Counted from the first letter of the stretch, positions 8,371-16,927 are shown. The stretch is 44,457 nt of DNA from Desertibaculum subflavum (GCA_003576705.1 QOZS01000047.1:1-44457), one strand, 5' to 3'. Made by a program: numbers and translations. The notes: generated from the sequence alone by a model not told the origin.

Positions 8371-9030
8371 CAATGAAGCTTGGCGACATTGCGCCCGACT
8401 TTAACCGCCGAGAGCACCGCCGGCCCGATCCGCTTCCATGACTGGATCGGCGACGGATGGGCGATCCTGTTCTCGCATCCGAAGGACTTCACGCCGGTCT
8501 GCACGACCGAGCTCGGCTACATGGCCGGCCTGAAGGCCGAGTTCGAGAAGCGGAACTGCAAGATCGTCGGCCTCAGCGTCGATCCGGTCAGCGACCACAC
8601 GCGCTGGGCCAAGGACATCGAGGAAACCCAGGGTCACGCGGTCAAATACCCCTTGATCGGCGATCCGGAGCTGAAGGTCGCGAAGCTCTACAACATGCTC
8701 CCCAGTGACGCCGGCGCGACGTCGCAGGGCCGGACGGCCGCCGACAATGCGACCGTGCGCGCCGTGTTCGTCGTCGGACCGGACAAGAAGGTCAAGGCGA
8801 TGATCGTCTATCCCATGAGCACGGGGCGGAACTTCGACGAAGTCCTGCGGTTGCTCGATTCCTGCCAGCTGACCGCCAAGCACCAGGTCGCGACACCGGT
8901 GAACTGGAAGCAGGGCGACGACGTGATCATCGTGCCCTCGCTCTCCGACGACCAGGCCAAGCAGAAGTTCCCTGGCGGCTGGAAGACATTGAAACCCTAT
9001 CTGCGCGTCGTGCCGCAACCTCGCGCGTGA
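8367..9030 (+). pseudogene. 1-Cys peroxiredoxin (Prx6 type), frameshifted after codon 12
   Basis: Translation from the ATG at 8367, preceded by AGGAGGAAGGA and overlapping the TlpA stop, gives MTMKLGDIAPDF, the standard Prx6 N-terminus. The frame is then lost. Removing one A at 8403/8404 restores TAESTAGPIRFHDWIGDGW and the rest of a complete enzyme: peroxidatic Cys in DFTPVCTTELG, the CKIVGLSVDPV block, and the C-terminal LRVVPQP. Everything else is intact to 9030 (about 220 aa). The lesion is either a recent mutation or a base-calling error. The family reduces peroxides with one catalytic Cys. A TTG at 8380 would start the downstream frame but lacks the conserved N-terminus. Confidence 0.85.
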
Positions 9031-9078
9031 CGGAGAGGCGTCGGCCCAGCGCAGTTATACAGAACCGGAGACCACCCC

Positions 9079-9516
9079 ATGAATGCGTCAGAAGGCGCTC
9101 CGATCAGAGAAAGCTCCCTGAGCCAAGATCTGCTCAACGCCGGCCGCTATTATCTTGGCGGCCGGCGCGGCTTGCTCTTGCTGGCAGGAACGGCGCTCGC
9201 TGCCGTGCTCGCGTTCAATTGGAGCTGGCTCGTGGCAGCCGGCATCGCACCCCTGCTCCTCACCGCCCTGCCCTGTGTCGCGATGTGCGCCCTGGGGCTC
9301 TGCATGACCAGGATGGGGAACCGATCCTGCTCAGGGGCACCAGAAAGCGCATCCGGCAACAGGTCCAATCCGGAGCCGGACGAGCCCGCGCCGGCGGCAC
9401 CGGAGCCTCTATCCATTGGATCGGAGCGCCCTGAGTGGGGCCCCGACGACGCTGCGATGACCATGCCCGGGGCACAACCTCAGCATAGCGATGAAAGGAG
9501 TACGACCCATGCGTAG
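9079..9516 (+). CDS. small membrane protein with Cys-bearing transmembrane helix
   Basis: The protein is 145 aa. Two hydrophobic helices lie near residues 32-46 and 50-75; the second contains LPCVAMCALGLCM, three cysteines and two methionines in a helical pattern that could bind copper. A hydrophilic Pro/Glu/Ser-rich tail follows (SNPEPDEPAPAAPEP). It lies between the peroxiredoxin and a Met-rich exported protein and overlaps the latter's start. It resembles the small membrane proteins seen with copper oxidases, but I cannot assign a named family. Confidence 0.65.
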   Translation: MNASEGAPIRESSLSQDLLNAGRYYLGGRRGLLLLAGTALAAVLAFNWSWLVAAGIAPLLLTALPCVAMCALGLCMTRMGNRSCSGAPESASGNRSNPEPDEPAPAAPEPLSIGSERPEWGPDDAAMTMPGAQPQHSDERSTTHA

Positions 9517-9805
9517 TTCGATGATAGCCCTTCTGACGGCCGGCTTCCTGGCTGCCGTCGCAGCTCTCATTCCTGCCCTCCATGCCGGCGAAGCCGATGG
9601 CAAACAGCAGCACGATCGCCCAACGATGGGCGAAGGAATGATGGGCGGGGGCATGATGGGCGGGAAGATGATGGGCAGCGGCAAGATGAGCCAGGCGATG
9701 ATGGATCATTGCGTCGAGATGATGCAGGGGGCGGGGAGCGGCACCAACAAGCCGAATGACCAATGGCGCGACAGCGCGCCGACCGCCCCGGACAAAAAGG
9801 GCTGA
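9509..9805 (+). CDS. Met-rich exported protein, putative periplasmic copper binder
   Basis: AAAGGAG sits nine bases upstream of the ATG at 9509. The 98-residue product has a signal peptide (residues 1-26, ending ALHAGEA) and a Met/Gly/Lys-rich stretch (MMGGGMMGGKMMGSGKM), then MMDHCVEMM with one Cys and one His. Met clusters of this kind bind Cu(I) in periplasmic proteins such as CopC, CueO inserts and PcoE. The gene is embedded in the copper island and overlaps the previous gene by 8 bases. Function is inferred from composition and context. Confidence 0.78.
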   Translation: MRSSMIALLTAGFLAAVAALIPALHAGEADGKQQHDRPTMGEGMMGGGMMGGKMMGSGKMSQAMMDHCVEMMQGAGSGTNKPNDQWRDSAPTAPDKKG

Positions 9806-9867
9806 GATTGGGAGCCGGCGTGGATCGGTCCCGGTCCGCGCCCGCTTCGCCTAACGGAGCTCACGCT

Positions 9868-10569
9868 GTGGAAACCAACTTACGATCCGCCATCGGCTGG
9901 GTGCTGGCGCTCGCCCTGTCGACAGCGACTGTTCCGGCGGCCTCGGCCCATTCGCTGAACGACGTCGAGACCATGCTGGGAGACAAAGAGAAGTACTTCC
10001 AGCCAATCGATAAGCCGGCGCCCGATTTCACGCTGCAGACGGCCGACGGCCGTGGCGTCGGGCTGATGGACCTCCGCGGTCAGGTGGTTGTCTTGCACTT
10101 CATATATACCCGCTGCCCGGATGTCTGCCCACTGCACGCCGAGCGCATTGCCGAGCTGCAGACTCTGGTGAACCAGACGCCCATGAAGGACCAGGTCAGC
10201 TTCATCACGGTCACCACCGACCCCAAAAACGACGCCGCAGACGTCATGCGGGACTACGGCCCTGCGCATGGATTGGATCCCGCCAACTGGATGTTCCTGA
10301 CGACGACACCCGATCAACCGGAGGACACGACGCGGCGTCTTGCCGAGGCCTTTGGCCACAAGTTCAAAGTGACCGACGACGGCCTGCAGCTGCACGGGAT
10401 CGTCACCCATGTGATCGACAGGGAAGGCCACTGGCGCGCGAACTTCCACGGTTTGAAATTCGCGCCGGTCAACTTCGTCGTGTTCACGAACGCTCTGGTC
10501 AATGATGCCCAGCGTCCGCACGGGCACGAGGCGAAGAGCTGGTGGGATAGGCTCCGGAACCTCTTTTGA
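9868..10569 (+). CDS. SCO1/SenC family copper chaperone
   Basis: The start is a GTG at 9868 with GGAG eight bases upstream, followed at once by a signal peptide/anchor (WVLALALSTATVPAASA). The 233-aa protein has the SCO thioredoxin fold: IDKPAPDFTLQTADG, copper site YTRCPDVCP, the TTDPKNDAADVM block and the ligand His in HGIVTHVID. SCO proteins bind copper through CxxxC plus His and deliver it to the Cu-A site of cytochrome oxidase or act in copper-dependent redox sensing. No oxidase subunits are nearby, so delivery to another enzyme or a stress role is possible. The stop overlaps the next gene. Confidence 0.92.
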   Translation: METNLRSAIGWVLALALSTATVPAASAHSLNDVETMLGDKEKYFQPIDKPAPDFTLQTADGRGVGLMDLRGQVVVLHFIYTRCPDVCPLHAERIAELQTLVNQTPMKDQVSFITVTTDPKNDAADVMRDYGPAHGLDPANWMFLTTTPDQPEDTTRRLAEAFGHKFKVTDDGLQLHGIVTHVIDREGHWRANFHGLKFAPVNFVVFTNALVNDAQRPHGHEAKSWWDRLRNLF

Positions 10570-11099
10570 TGCGGCAGGAGCCCCTCGGGACGATATGGCG
10601 CTCAGGCGCTCCCGCCGGCAGCAAACGTGCACCGGAGGGCCTCTGGCTTGGGGCGCTCCGCAGGTATGCAGTCGCGAGCGCACTCGGCCATCTCGCCTGG
10701 GAGCTTGCACAGCTGCCGCTCTACACAATCTGGTACCAAGGCAGCGCCGGGGAGATCGGCTTTGCCGTCGCTCATTGCACGGCTGGAGATCTTCTGATCG
10801 CGAGCACGGCGCTCCTCGGCGCCACGATGCTTTTCGGAAACAGTTGTTGGCCGGCCTCACGGTTTTATGTGGTCGGCGCGGCGACCGTTCTCGGCGGCGT
10901 CCTCTACACGGTATTCAGCGAGTGGCTTAACACCGAAGTCCGCGGCGGCTGGAACTATGCCGAGCTGATGCCCACGCTGCCTCTGGTCGGCACCGGCATC
11001 TCGCCTCTCGCTCAGTGGATTTTCATTCCCTGCGCCGCCTTGTGGTGGGCGCGGCGCCAAACGCTCCGAGGGTCGAAGATGAACGAAGGTGTCCTATGA
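10569..11099 (+). CDS. polytopic membrane protein of unknown function
   Basis: The ATG at 10569 overlaps the SCO1 stop (TGATG). The 176-residue protein has about four hydrophobic segments: around residues 36-55 (SALGHLAWELAQLPLYTIW), 65-90, 98-118 and 140-160. Conserved-looking features include HLAWELAQLPLY and HCTAGD. The family recurs next to SCO and copper genes, but I cannot name it. Its stop overlaps the following DsbA-like gene by ATGA, so it is co-translated with redox proteins. Confidence 0.7.
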   Translation: MRQEPLGTIWRSGAPAGSKRAPEGLWLGALRRYAVASALGHLAWELAQLPLYTIWYQGSAGEIGFAVAHCTAGDLLIASTALLGATMLFGNSCWPASRFYVVGAATVLGGVLYTVFSEWLNTEVRGGWNYAELMPTLPLVGTGISPLAQWIFIPCAALWWARRQTLRGSKMNEGVL

Positions 11100-11872
11100 A
11101 CCGGAGACTGATCGTCGGCTGGACCGGGGTCACGGTCGTCCTGCTCGGCGCCGTGGGAATCTGGTTTGCGCTGGACCCTGGCTTCCGCGCTCCTCAGGAG
11201 CCGCCTGCTGCCGAAGTTCCAGCGGATGATTTCGAGCGCCGGATCCGAGCCTATCTCCTCGACAACCCCGAGGTCATCGTTGCAGCGATGCAGCGCCTCG
11301 ATGCGCGCCGGCGTGCCGCGGCGCAGGACGAGGTCGGAGGCGTTATTGCCGCGCGCGCCGATGAGCTGTTCCGCGACGCAGCAAGCCCTGTCGGCGGCAA
11401 TCCGCAAGGTGACGTCACCCTCGTCGAGTTCTTCGACTACAACTGCCCGTACTGCCGGCAGGTCGCCGCGGTCGTCGCGGAAGCAGCGGCCGCTGACGGG
11501 CAGCTCCGGATCGTCTACAAGGAATTTCCAATCCTCGGACCGAATTCGATGTTCGCGGCCAAGGCGGCGCTGGCCGCCCATCGCCAGGAGCGCTATGCCA
11601 CGTTTCATCAGGCCCTGATGCAGGCTCGCGGGACGGTGAACGAGGAAGCGGTGTTCGCGGCCGCGAGCAAGGTCGGGCTCGACACCGAGCGCCTGAAGGC
11701 GGACATGCAGCATGCGGACCTGCAGGCAGCGATTGACCGCAACCTGGCGCTTGCCGCGGCACTGCGGATCAACGGCACGCCCGGTTTCGTAATCGGCAGC
11801 GAGACGCTGCGCGGCGCGGCTGATCTGAAGACACTGCAGGCGCTGATTCGCAAGGCCAGGGAGGCACGGTGA
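11096..11872 (+). CDS. DsbA-family thiol oxidoreductase (ScsC/Com1-like)
   Basis: The product is 258 aa. An N-terminal membrane anchor or signal (IVGWTGVTVVLLGAVGIWFA) is followed by a helical region with YLLDNPEVIVAAMQRL, typical of ScsC/Com1/BdbD-like proteins. The thioredoxin domain carries VEFFDYNCPYCRQV (CPYC active site), the KEFPILGPNS block and cis-Pro INGTPGFVIG. Proteins of this type act as periplasmic disulfide isomerases or oxidases, and in the Scs system protect against copper stress with ScsB as reductant. The neighbouring CcdA gene supplies such a reductant. Confidence 0.9.
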   Translation: MNRRLIVGWTGVTVVLLGAVGIWFALDPGFRAPQEPPAAEVPADDFERRIRAYLLDNPEVIVAAMQRLDARRRAAAQDEVGGVIAARADELFRDAASPVGGNPQGDVTLVEFFDYNCPYCRQVAAVVAEAAAADGQLRIVYKEFPILGPNSMFAAKAALAAHRQERYATFHQALMQARGTVNEEAVFAAASKVGLDTERLKADMQHADLQAAIDRNLALAAALRINGTPGFVIGSETLRGAADLKTLQALIRKAREAR

Positions 11873-11909
11873 TGCGGCAGCGCACTGTGACAAGGATCCA
11901 CTGACGGCA

Positions 11910-12650
11910 ATGCTGGAGATCTCGAATATCGGCGTGCTGACGGCCTTCGCGGCCGGCGTGATCTCGTTCCTGTCGCCTTGCGTGCTGCCGCTGGTTCCGG
12001 GCTACGTGTCCTATGTCGCTGGTCGCGTATCGGTCGTAACGGCGGATGGCGTCGCGATCGCTGTCCGCCTTCCAGCGGTGGGCCTCAGCCTGTGCTTCGT
12101 GCTGGGCTTCTCCACTGTCTTCGTAGTTCTTGGCGCCAGCGCGACCGCGCTCGGCCAGCTTCTTCTTGCCTACCGCTACGAGCTCAATATCGCGAGCGGC
12201 GTCATCGTCATTCTGTTCGGCCTGTTTCTCATCGGCCTTTTCCGCCCGGTCTGGATGATGCGCGACTTTCGCTTCGATGCCGCGGTGCCCGGCGGCCGTC
12301 CAGCATCGGCCTACATTCTCGGGCTCGCCTTCGCCTTCGGCTGGACCCCGTGTATCGGGCCGATCCTCGGCAGCATCCTCACTGTTGGCGCCGCCTCGGC
12401 GACTGTCACCAGCGGAGTCGCGCTGCTGGCCGTCTATTCGCTCGGTCTCGGCCTTCCGTTCCTGCTTGCGGCACTGTTCACTGACGCCCTTGTCGCGCGC
12501 CTGAAGGCCATCGGCCGGGTCGGACGCGCCCTGCAGATGCTTGCCGGCGCCGTCATGGTCCTGATGGGCATAGCCATGATCACCGGGCAGCTCTCGGTGT
12601 TCTCGTATTGGTTGCTCGACCGCTTCCCGATCCTCGGCACGATCGGATAA
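11910..12650 (+). CDS. ccdA: cytochrome c biogenesis/thiol reductant transporter CcdA
   Basis: The 246-aa protein has six predicted membrane helices. The CcdA signatures are present: FAAGVISFLSPCVLPLVPGYVSY with the first redox Cys, and FGWTPCIGPILGS with the second. CcdA passes electrons from cytoplasmic thioredoxin across the membrane to periplasmic thioredoxin-fold proteins. Here the candidate clients are the CcmG-like, TlpA-like and ScsC-like proteins of the same run. The start lies 37 bases after the DsbA-like stop. Length is normal for CcdA and lacks the periplasmic domains of full DsbD/ScsB. Confidence 0.93.
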   Translation: MLEISNIGVLTAFAAGVISFLSPCVLPLVPGYVSYVAGRVSVVTADGVAIAVRLPAVGLSLCFVLGFSTVFVVLGASATALGQLLLAYRYELNIASGVIVILFGLFLIGLFRPVWMMRDFRFDAAVPGGRPASAYILGLAFAFGWTPCIGPILGSILTVGAASATVTSGVALLAVYSLGLGLPFLLAALFTDALVARLKAIGRVGRALQMLAGAVMVLMGIAMITGQLSVFSYWLLDRFPILGTIG

Positions 12651-12891
12651 ACGCCACCGTTGTCGCGGATCAGGTGGCAAGGCTCAACATCGCGCGGAGC
12701 CTACCGATGCATGGCGACTACATCACCCCGGATCAGGTTTTCGATAGCGACATTGTTCACCTTCTGTCCCGTCCTCAGCAATTCCCCAAGAATTCTCCAG
12801 GTAGCCGCCAAGCGAGTGACTGCGGCCCGGCGCATTGTCCGGGTCAGCGGATCGTCACCTCCGGCTTCAGGCGTCCGCCAAGGAGGCACTC

Positions 12892-13881
12892 GTGAGCGTT
12901 CAGCAATCCATGCGGCTGACTTTCGACAAGCCTGGCCGACGCCGTGTCTATGGCAGCATCCTGGAGACGATCGGCAACACGCCGATGGTCCGCATCGGCG
13001 GGCTGGCTTTGGAGGCTGGTTGCCAGGCCGAGATTCTGGCCAAGCTGGAATTCTTCAACCCGCTCGCCAGCGTGAAGGACCGCATTGCCATCTCGATGCT
13101 GGATGCGATGGAGGCCAAGGGCGTCATCGGCCAAGGCAGCGTCATCGTCGAGCCGACTTCCGGCAATACCGGAATCGGTCTCGCCTTCGCCTGCGCCGCG
13201 AAGGGCTATCGCTGCATCCTGACCATGCCGGACAGCTTTTCGATCGAACGGCGCAAGCTGATGCGCTTCCTTGGGGCCGAGCTGATATTGACGCCGCGCG
13301 AGAAGGGCATCGGCGGCGCGATCGAGAAGGCGAAGGAGATCATCGCCCGGACGGAGAAGGCGGTGATGCCCTGGCAGTTCGGCCACCCTGCCAATCCCGA
13401 CATCCATCGCCGAACCACCGCCGAGGAGATCTGGGTCGACACCAACGGCGTTGTCGACGCGATCGTGCTCGGCGTGGGCACCGGCGGCACCTTGACCGGC
13501 GTCGGCGAGACACTGAAGGCGCGCAATCCGGAACTGCGGATCGTCGCGGTTGAACCGGAGAAGAGTCCCGTGCTTTCCGGCGGCACGCATTCGCCGCACA
13601 TGATCCAGGGCATCGGCGCCGGCTTCGTGCCGGAGGTGCTGAACACCAGGGTGATTGACGAGGTCCTGCTGGTCAGCAACGAGGAGGCGATCGAAACCGC
13701 CCGCCGCCTCGCACTGCTCGAGGGTATCCCCGCCGGCATATCCTCCGGAGCCGCGCTTGCCTGCGCCCTGCGAGTCGCCAAGCGTCCCGAGATGAAGGGC
13801 CGAACGGTTGTCACGCTGCTACCCGACAGTGCCGAGCGCTACATCTCCACCGCGCTGTTCGCCCACCTCGAGGACGGGTGA
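12892..13881 (+). CDS. cysK: cysteine synthase (O-acetylserine sulfhydrylase), CysK type
   Basis: The start is a GTG with AGGAGG five bases upstream; an internal ATG at 12910 would cut into the N-terminus. The 329-residue PLP enzyme shows IGNTPMVRI, the PLP Lys K62 in NPLASVKDR, the substrate loop PTSGNTGIGLA, the phosphate-binding GVGTGGTLTGVG and the SSGAA block. It makes cysteine from O-acetylserine and sulfide. Its place after a copper/thiol island and before arsenic-type genes suggests thiol supply under metal stress, but it has its own 240-base leader and may be independently expressed. Confidence 0.95.
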   Translation: MSVQQSMRLTFDKPGRRRVYGSILETIGNTPMVRIGGLALEAGCQAEILAKLEFFNPLASVKDRIAISMLDAMEAKGVIGQGSVIVEPTSGNTGIGLAFACAAKGYRCILTMPDSFSIERRKLMRFLGAELILTPREKGIGGAIEKAKEIIARTEKAVMPWQFGHPANPDIHRRTTAEEIWVDTNGVVDAIVLGVGTGGTLTGVGETLKARNPELRIVAVEPEKSPVLSGGTHSPHMIQGIGAGFVPEVLNTRVIDEVLLVSNEEAIETARRLALLEGIPAGISSGAALACALRVAKRPEMKGRTVVTLLPDSAERYISTALFAHLEDG

Positions 13882-14016
13882 GCGCGGTCACGCGGGCGCC
13901 TCTCCGAGCGCTCTGCAACCTGCGTTTGGTGACGTATGGATCGATGTTCTTCTAACATTATGCCTGCAGCCCGGGCAGGCAGAGGTGGCGGCTTGCGTCA
14001 AGCTGCGGAGGAGGCC

Positions 14017-16113
14017 ATGGACCGGAAGCTCACGACGATTCTCGCCATGGATGTCGTCGGCTACAGCCGCCTGATGGAGCGCGACGAGACCGGCACGCTC
14101 GACCGGCTGAAGGAGATCCGCGCCCGCCACATCGACCCTGCCATCGCCCGGCATGCCGGGCGCATCATCAAGCTGATGGGCGACGGCACGCTCGCCACTT
14201 TCGCCAGTGTGGTCGGCGGCCTGCAATGCGCGGTCGATATTCAGAAGGAACTGGCCGAGCTCAACGCCCGGTCGCCCGAGGGCCACCGTTTGCTGCTGCG
14301 CATGGGGTTGCACCTCGGGGACGTGATCATGGAGGGCGACGACATCTACGGCGACGGCGTCAATGTCGCGGCCCGCCTCGAGCGTATCGCCCCGGCCGGC
14401 GGCATCGTGCTGTCGCGGCAGGTTCATGATCATATCGGCACCAACGTCGCCGTGCGGCTGGTGTCGATTGGCGCGCAGGCGGTCAAGAACATCAGCCGGC
14501 CGATCGACGCCTATCGCGTGGACTTCGATCTCGACGCGGGCGGTGCCAGCATCCTGTGCTTCGATGCCTTCGAACTCGACCTGGCGCGCCATCAGCTGCG
14601 CAAGTCGGGGACTCCGGTTCCGGTCGAGCCCCAGGTCTTCGATCTGCTGGTGTTCCTTGCGCACAATCGCGACCGGACGGTGACCAGGGACGAAGTGTTC
14701 GCGGCAATCTGGGGCGACCGCATCGTCTCCGACGCGGCGCTCAGCGGCCAGATCAAGGCCGCGCGTCGGGCGCTCGGTGACGACGGCGCTTCGCAGCGCA
14801 TGATCGCCACCGTGCATGGCCGCGGCTTCCGCTTCATCCCGGATGTACGGAGCGCACCATTGGCGGCCCAGCCCGCGGCACAGACGAAGGATCGCGTCGA
14901 GGAGGCTTTGGGTGAAGTCCGCCGGCGACCCTCTGTCGCCGTGCTGCCCTTCGCGAATCTCAACCGCGACGCTTCCGAAGACTATCTCGCCGACGGGATT
15001 ACCGAGGACATCATCACGGCGCTCTCGAAGAACCGCTGGTTGACGGTCATCGCCCGCAATCCGGCCTTTGCCTTCCGCAATTCCGCCGAGAGTATCCGCT
15101 CGATCGGCAGCAAGCTCGATGCGGACTATCTGGTGACCGGCAGCGTGCGCAAGGCGGGTGACCGGTTCCGCGTCACCATCCAGATGGTCGACGCGGAGAC
15201 CGAACATAGCGTCTGGTCGGAGCGTTTCGACAGTGGCACGGCCGACATCTTCGACCTGCAGGATGAGATCTCCGAGCTGGTGGCGGGGCAGCTCGAGGCG
15301 GAGCTGGGCCTGAGCGAGCAGCGCAAGGCCGAACGGAAGCCGCGGAAGAATCTCGGCGCCTGGGACCTCTACCAACTTGGCTGCGCCGAGTTCTACAGGT
15401 TCACGCCGGAGGGCAACCGGAGGAGCCAGGAGCTGCTGCGGGAATCCGTCCGGCTCGACCCCACATTCGCCGGGGCGCATGCGCGGCTCGCCTATGCCAT
15501 CATCCTCAGCATGGTCTACTTCGACGCGCCGTCGAATGCGGCGGCGATGAATGAAGCACTGACCGCGGCAAGGCTGGCCGTCGAACTCGACGATCAGGAC
15601 GCTGGTGGCTTCTTCACCCTGGGCCGTGTCCATCTGGCGCGCCAGGAATATGACATGGCGCTCGCGTCACTCGAGCACGCCGTCAAGCTCAACCCTTGCC
15701 TCGCAGTGACTTATTGCGGACTGGGCGACTCGCTCACCTACGAGGGGCGCCTCGACGAGGCACTCGCCCAGTTCGATATTGCAATCCGGCTGAGCCCGCA
15801 CGATCCCTTCCGCTGGGCCTTCTATTCCTACCGCTCCCTCGCCCATATCTTCCGTGGCGAGTACGAAGAGGCAGTGGGCTGGGCGCGCCGAGCGGTGCAG
15901 GTGCCGAATGCCCAGTACTGGGCGACGGCGCATCTAGTCGCCGCGCTCGGCCATCTCGGTGATCGGGCGCAGCTCGATCGCACCGTCGCCGATCTGCTGC
16001 GAATCAAGCCTGGATTTTCGGTCGACTTCGCCAGGGAGCACCTGTTCTACCTGAAGCGGCCGGAGCAGTTGGAGGCCTATCTCGAGGGGTTGAGGAAAGC
16101 CGGCCTGCCCTGA
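14017..16113 (+). CDS. class III nucleotide cyclase fused to winged-helix, TolB-like and TPR domains
   Basis: The start at 14017 has GGAGGAG upstream. The 698-aa protein has four parts. Residues 1-170 form a class III cyclase with metal Asp D12 and D56, purine-selecting K52, and N116/R120, so it looks catalytically complete. Residues 175-275 are an OmpR/CadC-type winged helix (VEPQVFDLLVFLAHN, then GRGFRFI). Residues 305-430 are a TolB-like N-domain (PSVAVLPFANL, then DYLVTGSVRK). The remainder is TPR repeats. No membrane segment is present. Cyclase-TPR fusions are common in alphaproteobacteria; a DNA-binding domain between them is rarer and suggests direct coupling of cAMP synthesis and transcription. 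Confidence 0.88.
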   Translation: MDRKLTTILAMDVVGYSRLMERDETGTLDRLKEIRARHIDPAIARHAGRIIKLMGDGTLATFASVVGGLQCAVDIQKELAELNARSPEGHRLLLRMGLHLGDVIMEGDDIYGDGVNVAARLERIAPAGGIVLSRQVHDHIGTNVAVRLVSIGAQAVKNISRPIDAYRVDFDLDAGGASILCFDAFELDLARHQLRKSGTPVPVEPQVFDLLVFLAHNRDRTVTRDEVFAAIWGDRIVSDAALSGQIKAARRALGDDGASQRMIATVHGRGFRFIPDVRSAPLAAQPAAQTKDRVEEALGEVRRRPSVAVLPFANLNRDASEDYLADGITEDIITALSKNRWLTVIARNPAFAFRNSAESIRSIGSKLDADYLVTGSVRKAGDRFRVTIQMVDAETEHSVWSERFDSGTADIFDLQDEISELVAGQLEAELGLSEQRKAERKPRKNLGAWDLYQLGCAEFYRFTPEGNRRSQELLRESVRLDPTFAGAHARLAYAIILSMVYFDAPSNAAAMNEALTAARLAVELDDQDAGGFFTLGRVHLARQEYDMALASLEHAVKLNPCLAVTYCGLGDSLTYEGRLDEALAQFDIAIRLSPHDPFRWAFYSYRSLAHIFRGEYEEAVGWARRAVQVPNAQYWATAHLVAALGHLGDRAQLDRTVADLLRIKPGFSVDFAREHLFYLKRPEQLEAYLEGLRKAGLP

Positions 16114-16153
16114 TCATGGCGACCCACGACCACTCCCGGAATGGAGGACCAGC

Positions 16154-16927
16154 ATGGAAACCGACACCCAGGTCAACGCGGAACGACTTCGTGCCGAAGT
16201 GAGCAGCAAGTACCGCGACGTCGCGCTGCGGCCGAACGACAGCTACCATTTCCACACCGGCCGGTTTCTCGCCGACCGGCTGGGCTATGACACTTCAGTT
16301 GTCGCAGCGCTGCCGGATGAAGCGGTCGAGTCCTTCGCCGGCGTCGCCAATCCCTTCTCCCTGCGCTGGCTCGCCGCGGGCGAGAAGGTGGTTGATATCG
16401 GCTCGGGTGCCGGCTTCGACTGCTTCATCGCCGCGGGCCAGGTGGGCCCTTCGGGCCGCGTCGTCGGTGTCGACATGACGGCGGAGATGCTCGAGAAGTC
16501 GCGACGCACCGCGGCTGCAATGGACATGGCCAACGTGGAGTTCCGCGCGGGACTGGCCGAGCGGTTGCCGGTCGAGGACGGATGGGCCGACGTGGTCATC
16601 AGCAACGGCGTGATCAATCTGTGCGCCGACAAGCGCCAGGTGTTCGCCGAGATCCGGCGTGTCCTGCGCCCCGGAGGTCATCTGCAGTTCTCCGACATTG
16701 CCAACGGCCAGCCGGTGCCCGAGGCGGCAATCCGCAACATCGATCTCTGGACGGCCTGAATTGCCGGTGGCCTGCCGTGCGCAGGCTGGCGACAGATGCT
16801 GGAGGAAGCGGGTTTTGCCGAGATCGTCATCGGCCCGCCGGTCGACACCTTCGCCGGCGCGTCGGGCGAACGCAACGCCAAGCGCTTCGAGGTCTACGGC
16901 TACCCCTTCCTCGCGCGCAAAGTGTGA
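16154..16927 (+). CDS. arsenite-methyltransferase-like SAM methyltransferase with in-frame UGA at the conserved Cys position
   Basis: The ATG at 16154 has GGAGGA upstream. Residues 1-201 form a Rossmann methyltransferase: VVDIGSGAGFDCFIAAGQVG (SAM motif I), GVDMTAEMLEKSRR, ISNGVINLCADKRQVFAEI and VLRPGGHLQFSDI. Codon 202 (16757-16759) is TGA. Reading through gives IAGGLPCAGWRQMLEEAGF, then GPPVDTFAGASGERNAKRFE and YGYPFLARKV to a stop at 16925. In ArsM/AS3MT relatives a Cys precedes this I/L-x-G-A/G-L block and binds arsenic. The UGA therefore replaces that Cys codon (TGC to TGA) or encodes selenocysteine; a hairpin follows it. If terminated at 16759 the protein loses its C-terminal lobe. Confidence 0.75.
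16757..16790 (+). promoter_or_regulatory. candidate bacterial SECIS-like hairpin after an in-frame UGA
   Basis: After the TGA come 16 nucleotides, then a 5-base loop CGTGC (16776-16780). It is flanked by a perfect 6-bp stem, GCCTGC (16770-16775) and GCAGGC (16781-16786), with two further G-T wobble pairs below. From memory, bacterial SECIS elements place the apical loop 16-37 nt after UGA with a G in the first two loop positions; both hold here. In GC-rich coding DNA such stems also arise by chance. Confidence 0.35.

Noticed and set aside
8400..8406. programmed frameshift in the peroxiredoxin
   Set aside because: No slippery heptamer or adjacent stop codon, and the family does not use recoding.
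12653..12678. terminator hairpin after ccdA (GCCACC and GGTGGC)
   Set aside because: Only six base pairs with a 14-base loop and no T tract; too weak to call.
12701..12889. 62-aa minus-strand frame between ccdA and cysK
   Set aside because: Its end looks somewhat protein-like (TWRILGELLRTGQKVNN), but it overlaps the cysK leader and I cannot match it to a family.
13888..15633. 581-aa minus-strand open frame
   Set aside because: Antisense shadow of the cyclase/TPR gene.
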